NCBI RefSeq assembly: GCF_002845745.1
Contig: NZ_PIUM01000014.1
Span: forward strand, 62,001-126,000
Length of the DNA: 64,000 nucleotides
Source of the DNA: Telmatospirillum siberiense
GTDB lineage: Bacteria > Pseudomonadota > Alphaproteobacteria > Rhodospirillales > Magnetospirillaceae
Reading direction: 5' to 3'
In this document: piece after piece, positions 7,580 through 16,193 of the stretch
How the letters are laid out: every line of letters begins with the position of its first letter
Numbering within the stretch: the first letter of the stretch is position 1
Made by a program: the position numbers and the translations under genes
The notes under the pieces: model-generated
What the model saw: the letters and a program-made list of their open reading frames with translations, nothing else
Databases searched by the model: none
What the model was told of the DNA's origin: nothing

Positions 7580-9772
7580 ATGACCCAGTGTTCACAACTT
7601 AAAACTTCCAATGAGAAACTTCGGGATTCACTTAGCGAGATCGAGAATACGCATTTTGTGGCACCGGATAGACTGTTGGATACCACCAATGTCACGTTGA
7701 CGGACCTGTTCGAGGTCGAGCAGCTTCAGAAAATCCAGGATGCTTTCGCCAAGGCGACAAAGGTTGCCTCCATCATTACCCACCCCAACGGCGTGCCGGT
7801 GACGAAGCCCAGCAATTTCTGCCGTTTATGTAACGATATTATTCGCAAGACCGATAAGGGGTTGGCCAACTGCATCTGTTCCGATGCCGAAATCGGTAAG
7901 CGCAATCCCGATGGTCCGACCATTCGTGTCTGTTTGAGCGCCGGGATCTGGGATGCCGGTGCCTGCATCAGCGTTGGCGGCAAGCATATCGGCAACTGGC
8001 TGATGGGGCAGGTGAAGAACGAATTGGTTCCGGACGAGCAATTGCTCCACTACGCCGGTGGGATCGGTGCCGACGAGGGTGATTTCCGCAGAGCCCTGCA
8101 GGAAGTGCAGATCATGTCGATGGAGCAGTTTCGCGACATCGCCGATCTTTGCTATATCCTTGCCAACGAACTTTCGCTGAAGGCGTTTCAGAATCTTCAG
8201 CAGGCCCGCCACATCGCCGAACGGAAGATGACCGAGGTGGCGTTGAGGGAAAGTTCCGAGCGGTTGAAGCTGTTGCTCGACGTCAACAACGCGGTGGTCT
8301 CGAAGCTGGGGCTTCCCCAACTGGAACGACTGATTCCGACACGGATACGCCAAGCGATGCAATGCGATTCCGTCTATTTGTCGATGCCTGGCGCCGAAGG
8401 GCAGTATTTTTCCGTTAAAGGTTTGGATTTTCCGACCAGCCGGGGCTACCTGCGCGAAGGGATGATCCTCGATATGCATCCCGTCGGCGATCCGTCGGCG
8501 AAACCGCCGCCGCGTGGAACCATCACCCGTCTCAAGGGGCAAGTGACCAGCGTTCGGCGGATCAACGAAATGGAAGGGTTCAAGTCCGAGTGTCTTATCC
8601 CGGTGGTCGCGGCGGGTGAGAAACTGGCGGTTTTGCACCTGAACGATCGTTCCGTGGACCATTTCTCCTCCCAGGATGCGGCATTTCTCACTCAGGTCGC
8701 CAACCAGATCGCCATCGCGGTCAAGAACGCCTTGCAATATCAGCGTTTGAGCAGGTCATGCGAGCGTCTGGTCGAGGAAAATCTCTATCTCGCCAAGGAA
8801 ATTCAGGCCGAGCATCCATTCGACGAGATCGTCGGCGGCAGTCTGGCCCTGCGCAAGGTATTGGGGCATGTGATGACCGTCGCCGGAACCGATTCGACTG
8901 TTTTGATCAGCAGTGAGACCGGAACCGGCAAGGAACTGGTGGCGCGCGCCATTCATAACCGCAGTGATCGCCGTGACCGAATGTTTGTCCGGCTGAACTG
9001 TGCCGCCATTCCCGCCGGTTTGTTGGAAAGCGAGTTGTTCGGGCACGAAAAAGGTGCGTTCACCGGCGCCGTCGAGCGGAAGATCGGCCGCTTCGAGGTC
9101 GCCAACGGCGGGACTTTGTTCCTCGATGAGATTGGCGACATTCCGCTGGAACTGCAGCCGAAACTGCTGCGCGTCCTCCAGGAGCAGGAATTCGAAAGAT
9201 TGGGGTGCACGCGGTCGATCCGCGTCAATGTCCGGGTGGTCGCGGCGACGAACCATGATCTTCGACAGATGATGCGGGAGGGACGGTTCCGCGCCGACTT
9301 GTATTACCGCCTGAATGTCTTTCCGATCTATCTGCCGCCGTTGCGTGAACGCAAGGGAGACATCCCTGATCTGGTCAAATACTTCGTGACCAAATACGGG
9401 CGAAAGATGGGGCGGCAGATCGACGAGGTTCCGGGAAGCGTGATGGACGCCTTGATGACTTACGACTGGCCCGGCAATGTGCGGGAACTCCAGAATCTCA
9501 TTCAGCGCGCCGTCATCCTGTCTCCGGACAATGTGCTGATTTCGCCGTTCGCCGAACTCAACGAAACCAATTCGGGCAGGCAGGAAATCCAGGTGAAATC
9601 GTCGCAGACGACGCTTGTCGAACGGGAGCGCGACTACATCCAGCGAATTCTTGAAGAGACCGGCTGGGTGTTGGGGGGGAGCGATGGCGCCGCGGCCAGA
9701 CTGGGCGTTCCCCGGACGACGCTGATCTACAAAATGCGGCGGCTCGGGATTCCCCGTCAGCCGTACAACTGA
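7580..9772 (+). CDS. sigma-54-dependent activator with PocR sensor, GAF, AAA+ and Fis-type HTH domains
   Basis: A 730-residue enhancer-binding protein. Residues about 35-210 form a PocR-type ligand domain: LFEVEQLQKIQDAFAKAT opens it, and it holds the cysteines of FCRLCND and ANCICSD plus CLSAGIWDAGACI. In Salmonella PocR this domain senses 1,2-propanediol. A GAF-like domain (about 235-390) follows. The AAA+ core has Walker A SETGTGKE (about 446), the sigma-54 contact loop GAFTGA (about 492) and Walker B LFLDEIGD (about 513). The C-terminal Fis-type helix-turn-helix is GAAARLGVPRTTLIYKMRRLGI. GGAGG precedes the ATG. It directly precedes a -24/-12 promoter for the BMC operon and is almost surely its activator, sensing the diol or glycerol. 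Confidence 0.93.
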   Translation: MTQCSQLKTSNEKLRDSLSEIENTHFVAPDRLLDTTNVTLTDLFEVEQLQKIQDAFAKATKVASIITHPNGVPVTKPSNFCRLCNDIIRKTDKGLANCICSDAEIGKRNPDGPTIRVCLSAGIWDAGACISVGGKHIGNWLMGQVKNELVPDEQLLHYAGGIGADEGDFRRALQEVQIMSMEQFRDIADLCYILANELSLKAFQNLQQARHIAERKMTEVALRESSERLKLLLDVNNAVVSKLGLPQLERLIPTRIRQAMQCDSVYLSMPGAEGQYFSVKGLDFPTSRGYLREGMILDMHPVGDPSAKPPPRGTITRLKGQVTSVRRINEMEGFKSECLIPVVAAGEKLAVLHLNDRSVDHFSSQDAAFLTQVANQIAIAVKNALQYQRLSRSCERLVEENLYLAKEIQAEHPFDEIVGGSLALRKVLGHVMTVAGTDSTVLISSETGTGKELVARAIHNRSDRRDRMFVRLNCAAIPAGLLESELFGHEKGAFTGAVERKIGRFEVANGGTLFLDEIGDIPLELQPKLLRVLQEQEFERLGCTRSIRVNVRVVAATNHDLRQMMREGRFRADLYYRLNVFPIYLPPLRERKGDIPDLVKYFVTKYGRKMGRQIDEVPGSVMDALMTYDWPGNVRELQNLIQRAVILSPDNVLISPFAELNETNSGRQEIQVKSSQTTLVERERDYIQRILEETGWVLGGSDGAAARLGVPRTTLIYKMRRLGIPRQPYN

Positions 9773-9871
9773 GCGGCCGTCGAGTCCCGATGGCGCGTTT
9801 CTGATCCTTCTCGTCCCTCGTGGACTGGCGGATTGAACGCATTTCGGCGGCCAATTCCTTCCAATGAAAGA

Positions 9872-9898
9872 CCTCCTCTTCCCTGGCGGGAGAGGAGG
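9872..9898 (+). terminator. hairpin after the regulator gene
   Basis: Arms CCTCCTCT (9872-9879) and AGAGGAGG (9891-9898) continue inward as CCC/GGG with one bulged T. It lies 100 bp after the regulator stop and before the operator and promoter of the BMC operon, so it probably separates the two transcripts. There is no T tract. Confidence 0.45.
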
Positions 9899-9994
9899 CG
9901 ACCAGTCCCCCCAGAGTGCGGATTCCGGACAGGCCGTCGGCATGTCAACGGCGTGCCGGCATTCCTTCCCCCGATCTTTCTTGAAGTCGCGTCG

Positions 9995-10027
9995 AAGTGT
10001 CGAACGATCGTCGATCGATCGACACTT
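9995..10027. promoter_or_regulatory. 33-bp palindrome, likely upstream activator site of the BMC operon
   Basis: Two 16-bp arms (9995-10010 and 10012-10027) around a central T are inverted copies with a single mismatch; the outer part reads AAGTGTCGA...TCGACACTT. It lies about 120 bp upstream of the -24/-12 promoter, the usual distance for an enhancer used by an AAA+ activator. The DNA between (about 10085-10125) is AT-rich and could be bent by IHF, though no strict IHF consensus was found. Confidence 0.7.
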
Positions 10028-10144
10028 AAGAGTCGAATTCCGTCCGTCCATCGACGGGAAACGGGGTGGGCATATGCGGCAAATTCCCCCGTAATTCATT
10101 GTAAAATAAGTAATTTATCTCCCTGTCGAGGGGCTTACCCCAAG

Positions 10145-10160
10145 TGGCATACGCCTTGCG
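10145..10160 (+). promoter_or_regulatory. sigma-54 (-24/-12) promoter of the BMC operon
   Basis: TGGCAT-ACGCC-TTGCG places the invariant GG and GC exactly ten bases apart, close to the consensus TGGCAC-N5-TTGCA. It is about 36 bp upstream of the first shell gene. The gene just upstream encodes a sigma-54 activator, so sequence and context agree. Confidence 0.85.
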
Positions 10161-10195
10161 ATGCCTATGGCACGAGCTGTCATGGAGGATGTCAT

Positions 10196-10474
10196 ATGAC
10201 CAAAGAGGCGCTGGGAATGATCGAGACGCGAGGCTTGATCGCAAATATCGAGGCGGCCGACGCGATGGTGAAAGCCGCGAATGTGGTTTTGGTCGGTCAG
10301 GAAAAAATCGGGTCCGGCCTGGTTACCGCAATGGTTCGTGGGGATGTCGGCGCGGTCAAGGCCGCTACCGACGCGGGAGCCGCCGCGGCCGGCAAAGTCG
10401 GCGAAGTGGTTTCCGTCCACGTCATTCCGCGGCCACACGCGGACGTCGAAAAAATCATCCCTTCCGGTCTGTAG
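10196..10474 (+). CDS. pduA: BMC-H shell hexamer, PduA/PduJ type
   Basis: A 92-residue single BMC domain with the canonical sequence features [32 protein letters not shown] (pore loop) and [16 protein letters not shown], ending [12 protein letters not shown]. Such proteins form the hexagonal tiles of the shell facets, with a central pore that admits the diol. GGAGGATGT precedes the ATG at 10196. It is the first gene after the sigma-54 promoter, as pduA is in enteric pdu operons. It is nearly a duplicate of the shell protein at 27385, and which is functionally PduA or PduJ cannot be decided. Confidence 0.95.
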   Translation: MTKEALGMIETRGLIANIEAADAMVKAANVVLVGQEKIGSGLVTAMVRGDVGAVKAATDAGAAAAGKVGEVVSVHVIPRPHADVEKIIPSGL

Positions 10475-10537
10475 AGGCGGGCGGACGTTCGCAACCAATA
10501 AACCGAGCCATTCGGATAGCACGTGGAGGAATAGTCG

Positions 10538-11341
10538 ATGTCGGAAGAGATGGTTGACAAGGTCTTGCAGGAAGTCATGAAGAGAGTGGGGGCGTCACCC
10601 GCCGTTGCGGCAACTGCCCCCGCGCTCGAAATCCCTTCCGTGCCGGCCGATCTGACGCACCTGACCGAGTATGTCGGTTGCGGTATGGGTGATACGCAGG
10701 GAATTGTGATCGCCAACCTGGATCCGCAGATCCATTCGATCCTTGGTTTCGATCCGAAATATCGTTCGATCGGGGTGATCGGCGGACGCACCGGAGCCGG
10801 CCCCCAACTGATGGCGGCGGATGAGGCGATCAAGGCGACCAATACGGAAGTCATCCTCATCGAAATGCCGAGGGACACCAAGGGCGGTGCCGGTCACGGC
10901 AATTTGATCGTTTTCGGGGCCGAGGACGTCTCGGACGCCAGGCGAGCGGTGGAAGTGACGTTGCAGGTTCTGCCGAAATATTTCGGCGACGTCTACGGCA
11001 ACGATCAGGGTTATACGGAAAACCAATATACCGCGCGTGCCAGCAAGGTCCTCAACGTCGCCTTCGGCGTGCCGGAAGGCAAGGCGTTCGGCTTGATTCT
11101 CGGCGCTCCGGCGGTAATCGGCATGCTGATGATCGACGCCGCGGTGAAAGCCGCCGACGTGCAGGTCCTGGGCGTCGGAACGCCGAAGAGAAACACCAGC
11201 TTCTCCAACGAAGCCTTCATCTGGGTTACCGGTGACTCGGGTGCCGTCCGGCAGGCCGTCATTGCCGGCCGCGAGGTTGGCAACAAACTGCTTTGCGCTT
11301 GGGGACAGACGCCGAAATCCTCCGGCACTCCATACATTTAA
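10538..11341 (+). CDS. pduB: BMC-T tandem-domain shell trimer PduB
   Basis: A 267-residue tandem BMC protein. The second domain is clear at GKAFGLILGAPAVIGMLMID and AVKAADVQVLGVGTP; the first contains YRSIGVIGGRTGAGPQLMAA and IKATNTEVILIEMPRDTKGG. The N-terminal extension of about 45 residues begins with the amphipathic helix EEMVDKVLQEVMKRVG and then an Ala/Pro linker. In enteric PduB this extension ties the shell to the enzyme core. The length matches PduB (about 270). It follows pduA by 63 bp and precedes pduC by 12 bp. Confidence 0.95.
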   Translation: MSEEMVDKVLQEVMKRVGASPAVAATAPALEIPSVPADLTHLTEYVGCGMGDTQGIVIANLDPQIHSILGFDPKYRSIGVIGGRTGAGPQLMAADEAIKATNTEVILIEMPRDTKGGAGHGNLIVFGAEDVSDARRAVEVTLQVLPKYFGDVYGNDQGYTENQYTARASKVLNVAFGVPEGKAFGLILGAPAVIGMLMIDAAVKAADVQVLGVGTPKRNTSFSNEAFIWVTGDSGAVRQAVIAGREVGNKLLCAWGQTPKSSGTPYI

Positions 11342-11353
11342 GGGGGCCCCGAG

Positions 11354-13021
11354 ATGGCAAAAAGACAGAAGCGATTCCTGGTTCTCGCCGATCGCCCGGT
11401 CAACAAGGACGGTTTCATCAAGGAATGGGTCGATGTGGGGCTTGTCGCAATGGACAGCCCCAACGATCCGAAGCCTTCGATCCGCATCGAAAACGGCGTC
11501 GTCACCGAACTGGATGGAAAGCGCCGCAATGAGTTCGACATGCTCGACTACTTCATTGCGGATCATTGCGTCGACAAGAGTGTGGCCGAAGAGGCGATGG
11601 CCATCGAGTCGTTGAAATTCGCCCGCATGCTGGTCGACATCAACGTCCCCCGCGCCGAGCTGGTTCGCCTGTCGGTCGGTTTCACGCCGGCCAAGGTCGT
11701 CAGCATTCTCAGGGAGCTGAACGTCGTCGAGCTGATGATGGCGATGCAGAAGATGCGCTCGCGCAAGCCGCCGATGAATCAGGCCCACATCACCAACCTG
11801 AAGGATGCGGCTCCCTTGCTGGCCGCGGATGCCGCCGAAGCCGCCTATCGCGGTTTCGCCGAGATCGAAACCACGGTCGGTGTCGGCCGCTACGCGCCGA
11901 TGAACGCGCTTGCCCTGCTGGTCGGCGGGCAGACCGGTCGTCCGGGCGTGCTGTCGCAATGCGCGGTGGAAGAGGCGCTCGAGCTCAGCATGGGAATGCG
12001 CGGCCTGACCTCCTACGCGGAAACCGTGTCGGTCTACGGAACCGAGCAGGTGTTCATCGACGGCGACGATACGCCCTGGTCGAAGTCGTTCCTGGCCTCG
12101 GCCTATGCCTCGCGCGGACTCAAGATGCGCTACACCTCGGGTACCGGATCCGAAGTCCAGATGGGCTATGCCGAGGGCAAATCGATGCTCTATCTGGAAG
12201 TCCGCTGCATCATGGTGACCAAGGGGGCGGGCGTCCAGGGACTGCAAAACGGCTCGATCAGCTGTATCGGCGTGCCGGGTGCGGTTCCGGCCGGGATCAA
12301 GACGGTTCTCGCCGAGAACGTCGCCACCGTGCTGATGGACCTCGAAGTGGCGTCGGGCAACGACCAGACCTTCACCCACTCGATCGAACGCAACACGGCG
12401 CGGATGTTGATGCAGTTCCTGCCCGGGACCGACTTCATCTTCTCCGGTTACGCGGGCGAGCCGAACTACGACAACATGTTCGCCGGCTCCACCCACGATG
12501 TCGACGACTACGACGACTATCTGGTGCTGCAACGCGATCTGCAGGTCGACGGCGGCCTCAATCCGGTGACGGAGGAAGGTGTGATCGCCGTGCGAAATCG
12601 GGCCGTTCGCGCCTTGCAGGCGGTGTTCGAGGAGGTCGGTCTTCCCGCGATCACCGACGACGAGGTCGAACGCGCGACCTACGCTCATGGCTCCAGAGAC
12701 ATGGGTGATCGCGATGTTCCAGAGGATCTGCGCGCCATCGACGACTTCATGAAACGCGGATCGACCGGCCTGGACATTGTTCGCGCCCTGGCCAAACGGG
12801 GATTCCCCGATATCGCCGCCGCCGTGCTCGAGATGCAGAAGGGCAAGGTCGCCGGCGACTATCTTCAGACCTCCGCCGTCTATACGGACAAGTTTGAAGT
12901 GGTGAGCTCGGTCAACCACCCGAACGATTACCAGGGACCAGGCACCGGCTATCGCCTAGAGGGCGAACGCTGGGAATTCCTGAAGAACATCCCTCAGGCA
13001 ATCGATCCTGAGAGCATTTAG
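11354..13021 (+). CDS. pduC: coenzyme-B12-dependent diol/glycerol dehydratase, large subunit
   Basis: The 555-residue alpha subunit, full length for the family (about 554). It is the TIM-barrel subunit that binds adenosylcobalamin and substrate and converts 1,2-propanediol to propionaldehyde, or glycerol to 3-hydroxypropionaldehyde. Recognisable stretches are KRFLVLADRPVNKDGFIKEW at the start, HITNLKDAAPLLAADAAEAA, GVGRYAPMNALALLVGGQTG, TSGTGSEVQMGYAEGKSMLY and FIFSGYAGEPNYDNMF. Sequence alone does not separate diol from glycerol dehydratase here. GGGG(CC)CCGAG lies before the ATG. It is followed directly by the medium and small subunits. Confidence 0.97.
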   Translation: MAKRQKRFLVLADRPVNKDGFIKEWVDVGLVAMDSPNDPKPSIRIENGVVTELDGKRRNEFDMLDYFIADHCVDKSVAEEAMAIESLKFARMLVDINVPRAELVRLSVGFTPAKVVSILRELNVVELMMAMQKMRSRKPPMNQAHITNLKDAAPLLAADAAEAAYRGFAEIETTVGVGRYAPMNALALLVGGQTGRPGVLSQCAVEEALELSMGMRGLTSYAETVSVYGTEQVFIDGDDTPWSKSFLASAYASRGLKMRYTSGTGSEVQMGYAEGKSMLYLEVRCIMVTKGAGVQGLQNGSISCIGVPGAVPAGIKTVLAENVATVLMDLEVASGNDQTFTHSIERNTARMLMQFLPGTDFIFSGYAGEPNYDNMFAGSTHDVDDYDDYLVLQRDLQVDGGLNPVTEEGVIAVRNRAVRALQAVFEEVGLPAITDDEVERATYAHGSRDMGDRDVPEDLRAIDDFMKRGSTGLDIVRALAKRGFPDIAAAVLEMQKGKVAGDYLQTSAVYTDKFEVVSSVNHPNDYQGPGTGYRLEGERWEFLKNIPQAIDPESI

Positions 13022-13034
13022 GGCGGGAGATCGA

Positions 13035-13682
13035 ATGATGCAGATATCCGAAGAGATGGTGCGGCAGATCATCCTGGAAGTTTTACAGCAAACTCCCACG
13101 ACGACGACCGCCACCAAGAATCCGGGAGTCACCGTCCCACCCCTTTCCTTCAGGGAAATTGGGACGGCCAAGGCGGGAACCGACCGTAACGAAGTGGTCA
13201 TCGGCGTGCCGCCGGCTTTCGGCACGGCGATGACCAAGACGATCATCGATATTCCCCACAGCGACGTGTTGAAGGAACTGTTCGCGGGTATCGAGGAGGA
13301 GGGGCTGAAAGCCCGTCTGGTCCGCGTGGGGCGTACCGCCGACGTCGGGGCGATCGCCCATGACGCCGCCATGCTCAGCGGCTCGGGCATCGGTATCGGC
13401 ATTCTGTGCCGAGGAACCGCGGTCATCCATCAGCGGGATCTCGAGATTCTCCAGAACCTCGAGCTGTTTCCCCAGTGCCCGCTGGTCGACAGGGACGTGC
13501 TTCGCGCGATCGGCCGTAATGCGGCCAAATACGCGAAGGGCGAACATCCGACCCCGGTTCCGACGCGCAGCGACCCGATGGCCCGGCCGAAATATCAGGG
13601 CCTCGCCGCTCTGCTCCATAACAAGGAAACGCAGCATGTGAAGCTCGGCGCGCCCAGCGTCGAACTCGCCGTGCAGCGCTGA
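13035..13682 (+). CDS. pduD: diol/glycerol dehydratase, medium subunit
   Basis: The 215-residue beta subunit. It opens with the encapsulation-peptide-like helix SEEMVRQIILEVLQQ and a Thr-rich linker, which in Salmonella PduD targets the enzyme to the compartment lumen. The folded part has the family features GVPPAFGTAMTKTIIDIPHS, LVRVGRTADVGAIAHDAA, SGIGIGILCRGTAVIHQRDL and LFPQCPLVDRDVLRAIGRNA. Two adjacent ATG codons (13035 and 13038) are possible starts, with GGGAG upstream. It contacts the cobalamin together with PduC. Confidence 0.96.
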   Translation: MMQISEEMVRQIILEVLQQTPTTTTATKNPGVTVPPLSFREIGTAKAGTDRNEVVIGVPPAFGTAMTKTIIDIPHSDVLKELFAGIEEEGLKARLVRVGRTADVGAIAHDAAMLSGSGIGIGILCRGTAVIHQRDLEILQNLELFPQCPLVDRDVLRAIGRNAAKYAKGEHPTPVPTRSDPMARPKYQGLAALLHNKETQHVKLGAPSVELAVQR

Positions 13683-13709
13683 GGCGGACCCCCAGGGAGA
13701 AACACACTC

Positions 13710-14255
13710 ATGGCTCAACAGAAAGACGAAATCAGTCCCGACATGATCGTCGCCGCCGTTCAGCGCGTTCTGGCGACGCTGAACCAGACGGCGACCAATC
13801 CCGGCGGGACATGCGGCGCGGCAAGTGCCGGCGGTGCCGGCAAGCTTGACGCGAAGAAGGATTATCCTCTCAGCGGCAAACGGCCAGATCTGGTGAAATC
13901 GGTCACCGGCCTGGGATTGTCGGACATCACCTTGGACAAGGTGGTGGAGGGCAAGCTCAGTTTCGACGACATCAAGATCCATCCGGACACGTTGGAATAT
14001 CAGGCGCAGATCGCCGAGAGCGCCGGACGGCCCCATTTGGCCGGAAATCTTCGTCGCGCCGCCGAACTGACGCGCATTCCGGATGCCCGTGTGCTGGAGA
14101 TCTACAGCGCGCTTCGCCCCTATCGGTCGACCAAGGCGGAGCTGCTGGCGATCGCCGACGAACTCGACAGCAAATACCAGGCGAAAGTTTGCGCGTCTTT
14201 CGTTCGCGAGGCGGCGGAAGTCTACGAAAAGCGAGGAAGAAACAAGGTCGTCTAA
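13710..14255 (+). CDS. pduE: diol/glycerol dehydratase, small subunit
   Basis: The 181-residue gamma subunit. The N-terminal helix SPDMIVAAVQRVLATLNQ resembles the encapsulation peptides of PduD and PduP and is followed by a Gly/Ala linker. The conserved core includes DYPLSGKRPDLVKSVTGLGL, DITLDKVVEGKLSFDDIKIH, TLEYQAQIAESAGRPHLAGN and FVREAAEVYEKRGRNK. CAGGGAGA precedes the ATG. Two strong hairpins start three bases after the stop codon. Confidence 0.96.
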   Translation: MAQQKDEISPDMIVAAVQRVLATLNQTATNPGGTCGAASAGGAGKLDAKKDYPLSGKRPDLVKSVTGLGLSDITLDKVVEGKLSFDDIKIHPDTLEYQAQIAESAGRPHLAGNLRRAAELTRIPDARVLEIYSALRPYRSTKAELLAIADELDSKYQAKVCASFVREAAEVYEKRGRNKVV

Positions 14256-14257
14256 TG

Positions 14258-14333
14258 CCAAGACCCGATGAGGATGACTCATCGGGTCTTGGGCTGGCCC
14301 ATTGAGGGTCAGGTGATCGGTTCTGATCACCTG
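14258..14333 (+). other. two strong intercistronic hairpins between pduE and pduG
   Basis: Hairpin 1 has perfect 15-bp arms (14258-14272 and 14278-14292) with the loop GATGA. Hairpin 2 has 9-bp arms CAGGTGATC (14310-14318) and GATCACCTG (14325-14333) with a 6-base loop. Neither is followed by a T tract and the operon continues, so they look like mRNA-stabilising or attenuating structures that would let the abundant dehydratase subunits outnumber the reactivase made from pduGH. Confidence 0.7.
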
Positions 14334-14363
14334 GAGCAGGTATAAACGATCGGTGTTCGATAA

Positions 14364-16193
14364 ATGATCTATATAGCTGGTGTCGATATCGGAAATAACA
14401 CGACGGAAGTTGCCGTAGCGCAAGTATTCGGCAAGGAAGACGTGCGGTTTCTATCCAGCTCCATGGTCAGAACCGTTGGCATCAAGGGTACTCTACGCAA
14501 TGTCATGGGGGTGATCGATGCCTTGGACCAGGCTCTTGAACCCCTTGGCATTGCGCGTAAGCAATTGGACGTCGTCCTGCTTAACGAGGCCACCCCGGTC
14601 ATCGGCGATATCGCGATGGAGACCATCACCGAAACGGTGATCACCGAATCGGCGATGATCGGCCACAACCCCGCGACGCCGGGCGGCTGGGGCCTGGCGC
14701 AAGGGCGGACCATTCGGCTGGAGGATCTGAAGACGGCATCCGCCGGCGGTGACTCCTGGGTGGTCGTCGTCCCCGGCACGGTGGAATTCGAAGCCGTCGC
14801 AAGGCAGCTCAACGAGGCGACGGCGAGAGGGTGCAAAATCACCGCCGCCATCGTTCAGAAGGACGATGGGGTCCTCATCAACAACCGGCTGTCATCGCCT
14901 ATTCCCATCGTGGACGAGGTCAAGTTCATCGATCGCGTTCCGGTGGGGATGCCGGCCGCCGTCGAGGTCGCGCAAGTCGGCAGAACCATCGAAAAGCTGT
15001 CGAATCCTTATGACATCGCCACTCTTTTCCAACTGGACCCCGACGAGACGAGACAGGTGGTTCCGATCGCCCGGGCCTTGATGGGAACGCGCAGCGCCGT
15101 GGTGATCAAGACTCCGAAAGGCGATATCGAGGAACGCCGGATTCCCGCCGGAAAAATCATTCTGATCGGACACCGCCAGCGGGTCGAAGTTCCGGTGGAC
15201 GAGGGGGCCGACGCGATCATGGCGAAGGCCGCCACCGTCTATCCCCTGGAAGAGGTTCAGGCGGAAACGGGCACCAATGTCGGCGGCATGTTCGAACAGG
15301 TCCGCCAGGTAATGGCCGATCTCACCGATATGCCGGTCAGTGCGGTGCGGGTGCAGGACATCCTTGCCGTCGACACCTTCAAGCCGCAACAAATTCTGGG
15401 CAGTCTGGCCGGCGAATATGCCATGGGCAACGCGGTCGGCCTTGCCGCCATGGTGAGCACGCAGAAGCTGCCGATGCAGCGTCTGGCCAGGAAGCTGGAG
15501 GAGGAGATCGGCGTTCGGGTCGTCGTCGGCGGGGTCGAGGCCGACATGGCCATCAGGGGTGCCCTGACCACGCCCGGGACGCGCGCGCCTTTGGCGATCG
15601 TCGACGTCGGCGGCGGCTCCACCGATGCCTCGCTGATCACCGAGGGCCGCGAGATCCACAGCACCCACCACGCGGGGGCCGGCGACATGGTGACGCTGCT
15701 CATCAACACCGAGCTTGGCCTGGAAAACTTCGATCTGGCGGAGAACATCAAGCGGTATCCCTTGGCCAGGGTCGAATCCCTGTTCCATATGCGTCACGAG
15801 AACGGATCTGTGGAGTTTTTCCGTGAACCGCTGGATCCACGCCTGTTCGGGCGCACCGTCGTCCTCACCGACAGTGGGGCGGTGCCGGTGGAAAGCAAGG
15901 AGTTGCTGGCCAAGATCGTCGCCGTCCGCCAGCAGGCGAAGAGGAAGGTGTTCGTCCGCAACACGCTGCGCGCCCTGGAGCGGGTGGCGCCGGCCGGCAA
16001 TATCCGTCTGGTCAGCTTCGTGGCACTCGTCGGCGGTTCGGGTCTCGATTTCGAAATCCCCAAGATGATTTCCGACGCGCTGCTGGAGTATGGCGTCGTC
16101 ACCGGACGGGCCAATGTTCGCGGCACCGAAGGTCCCCGCAACGCCGTGGCGACCGGGCTCGTGCTGGCCTTCGCGCAGGAGTACCAGGGATGA
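14364..16193 (+). CDS. pduG: diol dehydratase reactivase, large subunit
   Basis: 609 residues, full length for PduG/DdrA. It is a molecular chaperone that uses ATP to eject damaged cobalamin from the inactivated dehydratase. The actin-like ATPase motifs are present: phosphate-1 AGVDIGNNTTEVAVAQ at the N-terminus and phosphate-2 LAIVDVGGGSTDASLI near residue 415, with LVGGSGLDFEIP and NAVATGLVLAF at the end. Its stop overlaps the pduH start by four bases (ATGA), so the two subunits are translationally coupled. The start has only a weak ribosome binding site and follows the two hairpins at 14258-14333. Confidence 0.96.
   Translation: MIYIAGVDIGNNTTEVAVAQVFGKEDVRFLSSSMVRTVGIKGTLRNVMGVIDALDQALEPLGIARKQLDVVLLNEATPVIGDIAMETITETVITESAMIGHNPATPGGWGLAQGRTIRLEDLKTASAGGDSWVVVVPGTVEFEAVARQLNEATARGCKITAAIVQKDDGVLINNRLSSPIPIVDEVKFIDRVPVGMPAAVEVAQVGRTIEKLSNPYDIATLFQLDPDETRQVVPIARALMGTRSAVVIKTPKGDIEERRIPAGKIILIGHRQRVEVPVDEGADAIMAKAATVYPLEEVQAETGTNVGGMFEQVRQVMADLTDMPVSAVRVQDILAVDTFKPQQILGSLAGEYAMGNAVGLAAMVSTQKLPMQRLARKLEEEIGVRVVVGGVEADMAIRGALTTPGTRAPLAIVDVGGGSTDASLITEGREIHSTHHAGAGDMVTLLINTELGLENFDLAENIKRYPLARVESLFHMRHENGSVEFFREPLDPRLFGRTVVLTDSGAVPVESKELLAKIVAVRQQAKRKVFVRNTLRALERVAPAGNIRLVSFVALVGGSGLDFEIPKMISDALLEYGVVTGRANVRGTEGPRNAVATGLVLAFAQEYQG

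Noticed and set aside
10595-12919. Very long open frame on the minus strand opposite pduB-pduC
   Set aside because: It mirrors the plus-strand genes codon for codon; the translation is His/Arg/Asp-rich without any family pattern, and pduB and pduC are certain on the other strand.
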